A program made the position numbers and the translations under genes. This document shows positions 8,560 to 16,236 of a stretch of DNA of 64,000 nt, in pieces. This DNA comes from Haloarcula pelagica (GTDB taxonomy: Archaea > Halobacteriota > Halobacteria > Halobacteriales > Haloarculaceae), in NCBI RefSeq assembly GCF_030127105.1, contig NZ_CP126161.1, forward strand, positions 2,046,001-2,110,000, in the 5' to 3' direction. Positions within the stretch are counted from its first letter, which is position 1. Each line of letters opens with the position of its first letter. The notes below the pieces were generated by a model. It was not told the DNA's origin, did not search any database, and worked only from the letters and a program-made list of their open reading frames with translations.

Positions 8560-9126
8560 TCAGAGCTCGATTCCCTCGTCGTCGACGGCCTCGATGAGGT
8601 CGGCGATCGTGTCGTCGGGCGAGAGCTGGGTCGAACGCAACAGCGTCTTGATACTCTCGGGTGGGTACCGGACCGGCACGTTCGACTCCGAGAGGAGGAT
8701 TCCCAGCACGTCCTCGACCGGCGTCGAACCGTCCATCTGCCGGCCGTACCACAGCATGAAGCTCTCGAAGACGGTGACGATATCGTTCGAGACGAGCTGT
8801 TGTTGATCCACTTCGCCGTCGAACTTCGCGGTCACGTCGAAGCCGTACCGGGCGTTGGAGTCGTCCATCTGCTCGGCCAGCCACTCGTGGACGTTCGCGT
8901 CGGTAAACTCCGGTGTCGGCTCCGGTTCGGGCTCCGGCGTCGGGTCGGGTTGGGGGTCAGGGGTGTTCGCGACGTTTCCGTGCCGCTCGTCGGTGCGGAC
9001 ATCCGACGAGACGACGTATCGCCCGTCGTCGATCTGCGTGACGTGTTCGTCCTCCGCGATGTCGAGCTCCTCGGGGGAGAGAATCTTCCCGTCTTCAGGG
9101 TTCGTGTCGTCTGACCCCTGTGCCAT
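8560..9126 (-). CDS. Conserved haloarchaeal protein of unknown function (DUF7500-like)
   Basis: A 188-residue acidic soluble protein. The N-terminal part (GKILSPEELDIAEDEHV...DDGRYVVSSD, residues about 13-42) resembles a haloarchaeal family I recall as DUF7500. A Pro-Glu repeat linker follows at about residues 55-72, and then a helical domain beginning FTDANVHEWLAEQMDD. No catalytic motif is visible. It has its own promoter: TATA box GTTATACC (9150-9157, minus strand) 24-31 bases before the ATG at 9126. Position between the archaellin genes and the membrane cassette suggests a motility- or surface-related role, but that is only context. Confidence 0.7.
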   Translation of the reverse strand: MAQGSDDTNPEDGKILSPEELDIAEDEHVTQIDDGRYVVSSDVRTDERHGNVANTPDPQPDPTPEPEPEPTPEFTDANVHEWLAEQMDDSNARYGFDVTAKFDGEVDQQQLVSNDIVTVFESFMLWYGRQMDGSTPVEDVLGILLSESNVPVRYPPESIKTLLRSTQLSPDDTIADLIEAVDDEGIEL

Positions 9127-9194
9127 ACACTACACTGTGTCAAGGAGCGGTATAACTCCGTCGGCGAGAGAAACGGAAAAGAGAACGACGCGGA

Positions 9195-9809
9195 TTACAG
9201 CGTGACCGCGGAGTTGCCAGACAGGGTTTCCGGTGCGACGAGTCGGACGGTACTGGTGCCGCCGGACTGGGTGTTCAGTTGGATCGTCGCGGTCTCACCC
9301 TCACCGATCCCGTCACCAGCTGCCGGGCTGGAACCACCACGGATGTTGTCCGCGCGGAAGACGAGCGTGGCACGGTCGGAGGGGTCGTTCAGCACCTGAC
9401 TGTCGGTGATCGAGTCGTCGTCGTCCTGGACTGTATTGATGGAGAAGCTACTGGCGTCCGCAGACGAGGCGTACGTGAGGTCGTAGGAGCCGCTGGTGTC
9501 GACCCACTGAGCGATGGTACTGCCCATGTCGATGTTGGCCGCACCGGGGGCTTTCTTGACCGTCACCTCGACCTGTTGGATCACTTTCTCGCCCTGGTCG
9601 ATGTCCTCACCGACGGTGTTGACGACTTCGAGGCGGTTGGTGACTTGATCGCTACTCTGCTGTCCGGTTTCCTCGGCACTGCTCTGGAGGAAGCCGGCCG
9701 TGTTGATGAGGACGCCAGCGGCGATAGCGGCGACAAGCACCATCGCGATGAACACGATGAGGGTGCCGATCCCGACCTGCCCGCGATCCTCGTCTGATTC
9801 CATGAACAT
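9195..9809 (-). CDS. Archaellin (archaellum filament protein), second copy
   Basis: A 204-residue type-IV-pilin-like filament subunit. The prepeptide [10 protein letters not shown] ends at the prearchaellin peptidase site G10|Q11, followed by [19 protein letters not shown], the hydrophobic polymerisation helix. It is nearly identical to the archaellin at 10051-10656; differences cluster near residues 67-76 ([12 protein letters not shown]) and about 154-168 ([15 protein letters not shown]). No N-x-S/T sequon is present anywhere in the protein. It has its own TATA box (9858-9865) and upstream palindrome, so it is transcribed separately. Symbol left empty because flaA/flaB naming of paralogues cannot be decided here. 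Confidence 0.95.
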   Translation of the reverse strand: MFMESDEDRGQVGIGTLIVFIAMVLVAAIAAGVLINTAGFLQSSAEETGQQSSDQVTNRLEVVNTVGEDIDQGEKVIQQVEVTVKKAPGAANIDMGSTIAQWVDTSGSYDLTYASSADASSFSINTVQDDDDSITDSQVLNDPSDRATLVFRADNIRGGSSPAAGDGIGEGETATIQLNTQSGGTSTVRLVAPETLSGNSAVTL

Positions 9810-9878
9810 TGGTTAATCCGGGTCTGTCTGACCCTACCGATTCGTTCCTTTCACGGGTAATAATACCTCCCCCGAAAA

Positions 9879-9892
9879 TATCTCTCCTGATA
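9879..9892. promoter_or_regulatory. TATC-N6-GATA palindrome upstream of the second archaellin
   Basis: TATCTCTCCTGATA, centred 24 bases upstream of the TATA box TATTATTA (9858-9865, minus strand) of the archaellin gene at 9195-9809. The sequence is identical in the promoter of the other archaellin. Confidence 0.62.
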
Positions 9893-10050
9893 ACGGCGGT
9901 TTGAGATGGGTGAAGTGGGGATATGACGAATTCTGGCTGATATAAAACGGACGAGACATGTTTGGACTTCTACTAGTGGATCGGCCAGCTTACCGCTCGC
10001 GGGTCGTGCACGCGAAGACGAGAGAATGAAGCGAAAAAACGCGAGACAGA

Positions 10051-10656
10051 TTACAGCGTGACCGCGGAGTTACCAGACAGAGTCTCCGGAGCGACGATTC
10101 GAACCGTCGAGGTCCCGCCGGACTGAGTGTTCAGCTGGATCGTCGCGGTCTCACCCTCGCCGATACCATCGTCACCATTCCCGCCCCGAATCGCCTGCGC
10201 GTCGAAGATAAGCGTGGCTCGGTCGGAGGGGTCGTTCAGCACTTGACTGTCGGTGATCGAGTCGTCGTCGTCCTGGACTGTATTGATGGAGAAGCTACTG
10301 GCGTCCGCAGACGAGGCGTACGTGAGGTCGTAGGAGCCGCTGGTGTCGACCCACTGAGCGATGGTACTGCCCATGTCGATGTTGGCCGCACCAGGTGCCT
10401 TCTTGACCGTCACCTCGACCGTGTGGATCACCTTGTCGTTCTGGTTGATGTTGTCGCCGACGGTGTTGACGACTTCGAGGCGGTTGGTGACTTGATCGCT
10501 ACTCTGCTGTCCGGTTTCCTCGGCACTGCTCTGGAGGAAGCCGGCCGTGTTGATGAGGACGCCAGCGGCGATAGCGGCGACAAGCACCATCGCGATGAAC
10601 ACGATGAGGGTGCCGATCCCGACCTGCCCGCGATCCTCGTCTGATTCCATGAACAT
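10051..10656 (-). CDS. Archaellin (archaellum filament protein), first copy
   Basis: A 201-residue archaellin starting [17 protein letters not shown] with the same peptidase cleavage site and hydrophobic helix as its neighbour. It differs in two patches: [12 protein letters not shown] around residues 67-78 and [13 protein letters not shown] near 154-166. It lacks any N-x-S/T glycosylation sequon. The gene is followed by about 240 bases of non-coding DNA before the second archaellin, each gene having its own TATA box; here it is TATAAT read at 10706-10711. Two filament subunits of this kind usually co-assemble or substitute for each other. Confidence 0.95.
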   Translation of the reverse strand: MFMESDEDRGQVGIGTLIVFIAMVLVAAIAAGVLINTAGFLQSSAEETGQQSSDQVTNRLEVVNTVGDNINQNDKVIHTVEVTVKKAPGAANIDMGSTIAQWVDTSGSYDLTYASSADASSFSINTVQDDDDSITDSQVLNDPSDRATLIFDAQAIRGGNGDDGIGEGETATIQLNTQSGGTSTVRIVAPETLSGNSAVTL

Positions 10657-10725
10657 TGGTTAATCCGGGTCTGTCTGACCCTATCGACTTGTTTCTTTCA
10701 CGGGTTATAATACCTCTCCCGAAAA

Positions 10726-10739
10726 TATCTCTCCTGATA
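10726..10739. promoter_or_regulatory. TATC-N6-GATA palindrome upstream of the first archaellin
   Basis: TATCTCTCCTGATA, centred 24 bases upstream of the TATA box at 10706-10711 (minus strand) of the archaellin gene at 10051-10656. Confidence 0.62.
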
Positions 10740-10909
10740 ACGAGTGTCTGGGGACCTGAAACCGCTATTTTGTGGAGCGAACGGAATCTTGACACGTCCG
10801 TTTCGAGTGGAGGTCACGACCGGATATCGGGACGGATCGTGTCGGGATCGTCGGCCGATTCGAGGAGAGCGAACGGCGACCCTGGGGTCGCCTGCCGCGA
10901 GCGCAGGGA

Positions 10910-11191
10910 CTACTCGTAGGTGACAAGACTATACATCACGAAGAGATAGCCAAACGTCGTGAGGCCGCTGTTGACGAGCAGCAGCGACTTGACGCCCGTG
11001 AAGTCGTTGACGAACGCACTGATCATCGTCGCGGCGGCGCCAGCGACGGCGAGGGAAAACCCCACCGACAAGTGAAGCATCGCTCGCCGTGATGTCTGGA
11101 CGTAGGCCCGCATCGCCATCCCGACCATGGTGAGTCCAGCGACGACAAACACCAGCGTCGAGATCGTGTAGAGGAGCTCGATCATCGGCAT
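10910..11191 (-). CDS. Small three-helix membrane protein (DUF7521-like)
   Basis: A 93-residue membrane protein with three hydrophobic segments (about residues 3-22, 36-56 and 66-88). It is paralogous to the protein at 63669-63968: both have a first helix, a basic loop (RAYVQTSRRA / QAYRKRPSERL), then VGF.....G..I and a C-terminal helix ending MYSLV / LYVSLY. I recall such proteins as DUF7521, found beside winged-helix regulators. Start MPMIELLYTIS at 11191 is chosen because a TATA box (ATAAAT, 11218-11223) lies about 27 bases upstream, giving a leaderless mRNA; an upstream ATG at 11227 would fall before the TATA. Function unknown; perhaps it senses membrane state for its regulator partner. 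Confidence 0.72.
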   Translation of the reverse strand: MPMIELLYTISTLVFVVAGLTMVGMAMRAYVQTSRRAMLHLSVGFSLAVAGAAATMISAFVNDFTGVKSLLLVNSGLTTFGYLFVMYSLVTYE

Positions 11192-11236
11192 TACGATAGG
11201 GTAACACGGTCCGACGCATAAATCCACCCGCTAAAA

Positions 11237-11250
11237 TATCTCTGTTGATA
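11237..11250. promoter_or_regulatory. TATC-N6-GATA palindrome upstream of the small membrane protein gene
   Basis: TATCTCTGTTGATA, centred 23 bases upstream of the TATA box at 11218-11223 of the gene at 10910-11191. Half-sites and spacing match the archaellin operators. Confidence 0.6.
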
Positions 11251-11278
11251 ACGTCACAGTCCGCCGAAAACCGCCGGT

Positions 11279-11614
11279 TTACCCCTCCGAGAGGGTCCGC
11301 CACGCTTCGTCGAGTTTGTTCGTCACTTCCGACCGTTCCTCGACGTGGATCGTCAGTTCGTCCTCGAAGTCGACACGGAGCTCGTCGACGTTTCGGCGGT
11401 ACACTTTGATCCGTCGCCGGTCGTCCGAGAGGATGTTGTCGTGGAGTTCGAGAAGGTTGTGTTCGGTGAGTTCGTCGATCCGTCGGTAGCAGGTCGCGAT
11501 CGGGATCCCCAGTTCGTCACTCAGGTCCTGTGCCGACACGGGTTCGTCGGTGGCATCGAGAATTTCGGCGCTGTATTTGTTCCCCAGCGTCTGTAGGATC
11601 TCCGCCGAAGCCAT
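11279..11614 (-). CDS. Winged-helix transcriptional regulator of the motility island
   Basis: A 111-residue ArsR-like winged-helix protein. Helix-turn-helix residues are about 27-52 (VSAQDLSDELGIPIATCYRRIDEL), followed by a wing with basic residues (DDRRRIKVYRR). It is similar in plan to the regulator at 63261-63617 (PTVYRRIEML; KVYQSNFE), and each is followed by a three-helix membrane protein gene. Its ATG at 11614 is 27-34 bases from a TATA box (ATAAAG, 11643-11648, minus strand), so it is leaderless. A TATC-N6-GATA palindrome at 11650 abuts the TATA box and a partial one (CGTTATCAG) lies at the transcript start, suggesting autoregulation. It is the best candidate in the window for binding those sites. 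Confidence 0.8.
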   Translation of the reverse strand: MASAEILQTLGNKYSAEILDATDEPVSAQDLSDELGIPIATCYRRIDELTEHNLLELHDNILSDDRRRIKVYRRNVDELRVDFEDELTIHVEERSEVTNKLDEAWRTLSEG

Positions 11615-11649
11615 CGTTATCAGAAAATATATTCAGTCCTGCATAAAGC

Positions 11650-11663
11650 TATCGCCTGTGATA
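11650..11663. promoter_or_regulatory. TATC-N6-GATA palindrome at the winged-helix gene promoter
   Basis: TATCGCCTGTGATA. Unlike the other copies it lies directly against the TATA box (11643-11648; centres about 11 bases apart), over the BRE position. That placement would block rather than help transcription initiation, as in autorepression. Confidence 0.55.
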
Positions 11664-11770
11664 GTTCCTGAGTCGGGCGCACTCCTCCGGTCGGGGATGG
11701 GTGTCCGAGGATGACGGGAGAGGGCTGTTATCGGCCGTTCTCTCCAATAATAATCGGGTAATCGGTGCGT

Positions 11771-12496
11771 TCAGATCGGCGAATCCCCTTCGCTCATCAT
11801 CGAGAACGCGCTCGCGTTCTCGTGGACCTGAATCCCGCCCCACTCGATCTCCATCGGGTAGATGTCCGTCTCGATGTCCTGTTTGCGCATCTTCGCGACC
11901 CAGACGTAGCGGCTCACGCCGGAGTCGGTCGGCGTCTGGATGAGGTAGATGTTACCGTCGGTCAGGTAGTTCTCCAGTCCGATATCGGTGTCCGGGAACA
12001 CCGCTCCCTGCTCGTTGGTCAACAGTGTGGTGAGCCCGTTGCTCCGCAGGATGTCGGTGAACTTCAGGAGGTAGGTCCGTTTCTCGGCCTCGTCGTCGAA
12101 AAAGAGGTTGAACATCGCAAGCGAGTCCAGTACGAGCCGGTCGTACTCCTCGTCTTCGAGGTCGTCGAGCAGGAGATCCAGCGAGGACGAGAAGTCGTTC
12201 TCACGCAGGAGGACCTGCTTGTCGTACACCTTGATGTCGCCGTTCTCGACGAATTCGGGCCACTTGTCGAAGCCGATCGACTCGGCGGCCTCCCGTAGGT
12301 CGGCCTCGTTTTCCTCGAAGGAGAGGTAGATCCCTTTCTCGTCGAACTGTTCGACGCCGTTGTAGATGTACTGGAGACAGAGGATCGACTTCCCGGCGCC
12401 GGGATTTCCGCTTACCAACGTCGTCGAGTTAGTGACAATACCGCCGTTCAGAATGGAATCGAGGCCGTCGATGCCTGTTTTGGTTATCTCTATCAT
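11771..12496 (-). CDS. KaiC-like RecA-fold ATPase of the motility island
   Basis: A 241-residue KaiC-domain ATPase with Walker A SGNPGAGKSI near residues 28-37 and the Walker B strand DRLVLDSLAMFNL near 121-133. It resembles ArlH but is a separate branch of single-domain KaiC/RAD55-like proteins. In Haloferax a KaiC-like protein encoded near arl genes (CirA, from memory) influences motility, which fits this location. Start MIEITKTGIDG at 12496 aligns with the usual N terminus of KaiC domains; the frame also continues to an ATG at 12550. A poor TATA candidate (CCTAAC) lies about 27 bases upstream. Probably regulatory rather than a motor component. Confidence 0.82.
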   Translation of the reverse strand: MIEITKTGIDGLDSILNGGIVTNSTTLVSGNPGAGKSILCLQYIYNGVEQFDEKGIYLSFEENEADLREAAESIGFDKWPEFVENGDIKVYDKQVLLRENDFSSSLDLLLDDLEDEEYDRLVLDSLAMFNLFFDDEAEKRTYLLKFTDILRSNGLTTLLTNEQGAVFPDTDIGLENYLTDGNIYLIQTPTDSGVSRYVWVAKMRKQDIETDIYPMEIEWGGIQVHENASAFSMMSEGDSPI

Positions 12497-12580
12497 TTTT
12501 CGTGTTTTTGATACGGGGAAGTTAGGTAGTTCTGTGTGACGGGCGGGCAAAAGTCTTGTTCACGAATCATTTGCCGAGCG

Positions 12581-13015
12581 TCAGCCGGCCGCGTGGACGA
12601 CCGCCGGATCGACCCAGATGACGAACTCGTCGTCGCGTTTCACGACACCGCGGATCGAGCCGTTGTCGTTCGCGGGGGACTGGTCGACCTGCTCCGGCAA
12701 GATCTGGACGACCTGGTACACCTCGTCGACGAGCCACCCGGCCGCACTCTGGGTCTGGACGATCTCGGGGTCGTAGACGATGATCCGCTTTTCGGCACCG
12801 TCCTCGTCGATCCCGAACACCGCTTTCGGGTTCACGATCGAGGTCGTTCGCCCACGCAAGTCCATGACGCCCTCGACGTGTGGGGGCGCGTTCGGGACTT
12901 TCGTCAGCTCCCCAACGTCGACGATCTCCGTCACGTAGTCGATACTCACACAGTAGGTCTCGTCTCCAAGCTTGAACTCGAGCACTTGGCCGGTCGTGGC
13001 TGACTGGGCTGACAT
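12581..13015 (-). CDS. cheW: Chemotaxis coupling protein CheW
   Basis: A 144-residue CheW that links chemoreceptors to CheA. It has the family segments VLEFKLGDETYCVSIDYVTEI (residues about 11-31), PHVEGVMDLRGRTTSIVNP with the conserved NxRG-type loop replaced here by DLRG, and a C-terminal GSIRGVVKRDDEFVIWVDP. It is transcribed divergently from cheB. Its promoter has a TATA box ATAAAG (13058-13063, minus strand), with the near-palindrome TATC-N6-GATT at 13077 centred 23 bases upstream of it. Confidence 0.95.
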   Translation of the reverse strand: MSAQSATTGQVLEFKLGDETYCVSIDYVTEIVDVGELTKVPNAPPHVEGVMDLRGRTTSIVNPKAVFGIDEDGAEKRIIVYDPEIVQTQSAAGWLVDEVYQVVQILPEQVDQSPANDNGSIRGVVKRDDEFVIWVDPAVVHAAG

Positions 13016-13076
13016 AGCTGTTCCTGGGAGTGTCAGGAGATAGGGCGACAGCCCGGCATAAAGCTGCCTGCTGGGA

Positions 13077-13090
13077 TATCAACTTTGATT
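13077..13090. promoter_or_regulatory. TATC-N6-GATT site between cheW and cheB
   Basis: TATCAACTTTGATT matches the TATC-N6-GATA pattern at seven of eight defined bases. It is centred 23 bases from the cheW TATA box (13058-13063, minus strand) and about 23-24 bases from a TATA-like CTTTATT (13104-13110, plus strand) for cheB, so one site could serve both divergent promoters. Confidence 0.55.
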
Positions 13091-13186
13091 ACGCGGGCGG
13101 AGTCTTTATTTCGGGGCCGAACCCGATTTCGGGGTAGGTATGATGTGGCGCTCGCGAACTACCCGGACCCCGGGGTCGTCGTGACA

Positions 13187-14278
13187 ATGGCCGGCCGCGC
13201 GCCGCGTGCGGTGGTCGCCGACGACTCCCATTTCATGCGGAGTGTGATCTCCGATATCCTGGAGGAGGGGGGGATCGAGGTCGTCGCACAGGCACGAAAC
13301 GGCGTCGAAGCCGTCGAAGCCGTCGAAGAACACGGGCCGGATGTCGTGACGATGGACGTAGAGATGCCCGAGCTGAACGGGATCGACGCGACCGCGCGGA
13401 TCATGGACGTGCAGCCGACCCCGGTGTTGATGCTGTCGGCACACACCGACGAGAACGCCGATGTCACGTTCGAAGCCCTCGACAACGGTGCGGTCGACTT
13501 CTTCACCAAGCCGGGCGGCGAGGTGTCGATGGAGATGTCCCGGCTGAAAGACCAACTGGTCGAGATGGTGACCTCGGTCGCCGAGGTCGATGTCGCCGGG
13601 AACGGCCGCCGGTCGGCGACACAGTCCGGAACCGGTGGCACCCGTTCCGGCACGCAGCGCTCCGGCGGGCCGGCGGACGGCCGACGTTACGTCGACAACC
13701 CCACACTCGTCATCGGGTCCTCGACCGGCGGCCCGAAGATGGTCGAGAAGGTCCTCGGCGCGCTCCCGCTGGCCGCCGACCTCCGTGTGCTGGTGGTCCA
13801 GCACATGCCCGAGGGCTTTACCGGCCGGTTCGCCGAGCGCATCGACGCACGGAGCGACTACGAAGTCCGGGAGGCGACCGACGGCGGTCGGCTCGGCGGC
13901 GGCGAGGCGATGATCGCGGCCGGCGACCGGCACATGGTCGTCAAGAACTACCGGAACGGCCGACTCCGGGTGAAACTGAACCGGGATCCGCCGGTCAACA
14001 GCGTCCGCCCGGCGGTCGACGTGACCATGGAGTCGGCGGCGACGACGATCGACGACCCCCTCGTCGGCGCGATCCTCACCGGGATGGGCGAGGACGGTGC
14101 CGAGGGGATCAGGGCCATCAAGGCCGCGGGCGGGGACACGATCGCACAGGACGAGGCGACTTCGGCGGTGTACGGCATGCCCAAACGGGCCGTCGAGACG
14201 GGCTGTGTCGACGCCGTCCTCCCCATCGACGACATCGCGAGCGGTATTCTCGATACGATCACGACTGAGGTGACCTGA
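13187..14278 (+). CDS. cheB: Chemoreceptor methylesterase CheB
   Basis: A 363-residue CheB. The N-terminal receiver domain (residues 1-125) has DD at 10-11 and the acceptor Asp in VVTMDVEMPELNG. A variable linker (about 135-175, rich in Gly/Ser/Thr/Arg) leads to the methylesterase domain with the catalytic Ser in IGSSTGGP, His in VVQHMPEGF and Asp in LTGMGEDGAEG. The start MAGRAPRAVV at 13187 fits the receiver fold; the open frame upstream to 13085 spans the promoter and is rejected. GTG at 13181 is a possible alternative. It leads cheB-cheA-cheR-HEAT, with cheA starting two bases after its stop. Confidence 0.94.
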   Translation: MAGRAPRAVVADDSHFMRSVISDILEEGGIEVVAQARNGVEAVEAVEEHGPDVVTMDVEMPELNGIDATARIMDVQPTPVLMLSAHTDENADVTFEALDNGAVDFFTKPGGEVSMEMSRLKDQLVEMVTSVAEVDVAGNGRRSATQSGTGGTRSGTQRSGGPADGRRYVDNPTLVIGSSTGGPKMVEKVLGALPLAADLRVLVVQHMPEGFTGRFAERIDARSDYEVREATDGGRLGGGEAMIAAGDRHMVVKNYRNGRLRVKLNRDPPVNSVRPAVDVTMESAATTIDDPLVGAILTGMGEDGAEGIRAIKAAGGDTIAQDEATSAVYGMPKRAVETGCVDAVLPIDDIASGILDTITTEVT

Positions 14279-14280
14279 CA

Positions 14281-16236
14281 ATGGACGACCAGTATCTCGA
14301 CGCATTCATCCGCGAGAGCGAGGAGGCGATCACCGAACTGAACAACTCGCTGCTCGACCTGGAATCGGACCCCTCGGACACCGAGGCGATGGACTCGATC
14401 TTCCGGACCGCCCACACGCTGAAGGGGAACTTCGGCGCCATGGGCTTCGACGACGCGGCGAACCTGGCCCACGCCGTCGAGGACCTCCTCGACGAGATGC
14501 GCCAGGGCGAGATGGAGGTCACGCCAGAGGTGATGGATCTCGTCTTCGCCGGCGTCGACCAGATCGAGGTGATCGTCAACGAGATCGAGGCCGAGGGCGA
14601 ATCACAGACCGAGACCGACGAGATGGTCGCGGAGCTTCGGACCGTCCTCGAGGAAGGGGCCGAGGCCGCCGGCGGCGATCCGACGGCCGGGTCCGGCAGC
14701 GACACCGACGACGACAGCGACGACAGCGTCGCCGTCGACGCCGATCTGGACCCGGACGGGGCCGACGACCGGATCGTCCACGTCGAAGTCGATGTGGGCG
14801 AGTCGGACATGCTCGGTGTCGACTCCATGCTGGCGCTCGAAGCCGTCGAGGATGTCTTCGAGATCCTCTCGATGGAGCCCGACCGAGCCGCCATCGAGGA
14901 CGGCGAGTTCGAGGAGACGTTCGTGCTGTATCTGGACGCCTCCGACGCGGCGACCGTCGACGCCGAACTGGGGTCGGTCGGGAAGATCGACAGCTTCGAC
15001 GCGACCGACGTGACCGAGCGGTTGACCGCCGGCACGACGGACGCCCCGTCGATGACCGCCGGGGCGACGGAGACGGACGATTCGGAGGAACACAGCGTCG
15101 ACGAGATCAAATCGGTGCGGGTCGATGTCGACCAGCTCGACGACCTCCACGGCCTCGTCGAGCAGCTCGTGACGAGTCGGATCAAACTCCGCCGCTCGGT
15201 CGAACAGGACGACCTCGATTCCGCGGGCGAGACGCTGAACGAACTGGACAAGATCACCGCGAACCTCCAGAACACGGTGATGGACATGCGGCTCATCCCG
15301 CTGAAGAAAGTCGTCGGGAAGTTCCCGCGACTGGTCCGTGACCTCGCGCGCGAACTCGACAAGGACATCGAGTTCACCATCGAGGGCGAGGACATCGAAC
15401 TCGACCGGACGATCCTCACCGAGATCTCGGACCCCCTGATGCACATCCTGCGCAACTCCGTCGACCACGGGATCGAACCGCCCGAAGAGCGCGAACAGGC
15501 CGGCAAGCCCCGGACCGGTCACATCGAACTGCGGGCCTCCCGTGAACGGGACCACGTCATCATCACCGTCGAGGACGACGGCGCCGGCCTGGACGTACAG
15601 GGGATCAAACAGAAGGCCATCGAGAAAGGCGTCCGCTCGCCCGAGGAACTGGAGGCGATGGACGACTCCTCGATCTACGACCTGATCTTCCACCCCGGTT
15701 TCTCGACGGCCGACGAGGTCACGGACACCAGCGGCCGCGGGGTCGGGATGGACGTGGTCCACGACACGGTCACCCAACTGGACGGCTCCGTCAGCGTCGA
15801 GTCAGACCCGGGCGAGGGGACGACTGTCTCGCTTCGCCTGCCGGTGACGATGGCGATCGTGAAGGTGCTGTTCGTGGAGGTCGGCGACGAGGAGTACGGC
15901 GTCCCGATCAAGAACGTCGACGAGATCACCGCCACCGACGCGGTCAAGCAGGTCAACGGGACCGAGGTCATCAAACACAACGACGACATCTACCCGGTGA
16001 TCCACCTGGCCGACACGTTCGACGTGGACGGCGCCGCCACCAACGGCGACGGGATGCTCGTCCGAATCCGGGAGTCAGAGCGCCAGGTGGCGCTGTACTG
16101 CGATTCGGTCAACAGCCAGGAGGAGGTCGTGGTCAAACCCCTGGAAGGTATCCTCTCGGGGACCCCGGGGCTCTCGGGGACCGCCGTGCTGGGCGACGGC
16201 AACATCGTCCACATCCTCGACGTGGTGACGCTATGA
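14281..16236 (+). CDS. cheA: Chemotaxis histidine kinase CheA
   Basis: A 651-residue CheA with P1-P5 domains. P1 (residues 1-105) carries H45 in FRTAHTLKGNF. An acidic linker near 125-165 precedes a P2-like segment (about 160-255, HVEVDVGESDMLGV). P3 dimerisation begins at DQLDDLHGLVEQLVTSR. In P4 the N box is ILRNSVDHGIE, with EDDGAGLD and the G2 region TSGRGVGMDVV. P5 (CheW-like) starts around LPVTMAIVKVLFVEVGDEEYG and ends at the C terminus. It phosphorylates CheY and CheB in response to receptors. The stop codon overlaps the cheR start (ATGA), indicating coupled translation. Confidence 0.97.
   Translation: MDDQYLDAFIRESEEAITELNNSLLDLESDPSDTEAMDSIFRTAHTLKGNFGAMGFDDAANLAHAVEDLLDEMRQGEMEVTPEVMDLVFAGVDQIEVIVNEIEAEGESQTETDEMVAELRTVLEEGAEAAGGDPTAGSGSDTDDDSDDSVAVDADLDPDGADDRIVHVEVDVGESDMLGVDSMLALEAVEDVFEILSMEPDRAAIEDGEFEETFVLYLDASDAATVDAELGSVGKIDSFDATDVTERLTAGTTDAPSMTAGATETDDSEEHSVDEIKSVRVDVDQLDDLHGLVEQLVTSRIKLRRSVEQDDLDSAGETLNELDKITANLQNTVMDMRLIPLKKVVGKFPRLVRDLARELDKDIEFTIEGEDIELDRTILTEISDPLMHILRNSVDHGIEPPEEREQAGKPRTGHIELRASRERDHVIITVEDDGAGLDVQGIKQKAIEKGVRSPEELEAMDDSSIYDLIFHPGFSTADEVTDTSGRGVGMDVVHDTVTQLDGSVSVESDPGEGTTVSLRLPVTMAIVKVLFVEVGDEEYGVPIKNVDEITATDAVKQVNGTEVIKHNDDIYPVIHLADTFDVDGAATNGDGMLVRIRESERQVALYCDSVNSQEEVVVKPLEGILSGTPGLSGTAVLGDGNIVHILDVVTL

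Larger units (their letters stand above)
9195..9900 (-). repeat. Archaellin duplication, downstream copy (gene plus promoter)
   Basis: This segment, covering the archaellin gene and about 90 bases upstream, is a near-identical copy of 10051-10747. The promoter, operator and first 66 codons are almost unchanged between the two, which suggests recent duplication or ongoing gene conversion. Confidence 0.85.
10051..10747 (-). repeat. Archaellin duplication, upstream copy (gene plus promoter)
   Basis: Partner of the repeat at 9195-9900. Similarity extends through the start codon and leader to the operator at 10726-10739 and stops just beyond it (about 10747), so the regulatory site was duplicated with the gene. 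Confidence 0.85.

Noticed and set aside
13085-13186. Upstream extension of the cheB frame
   Set aside because: It covers the TATA box and operator; the receiver domain starts at 13187.
14259-15777. Long minus-strand open frames opposite cheA
   Set aside because: High-GC shadow frames; cheA on the plus strand has all domains and motifs, and the minus frames have no start signals or known motifs.
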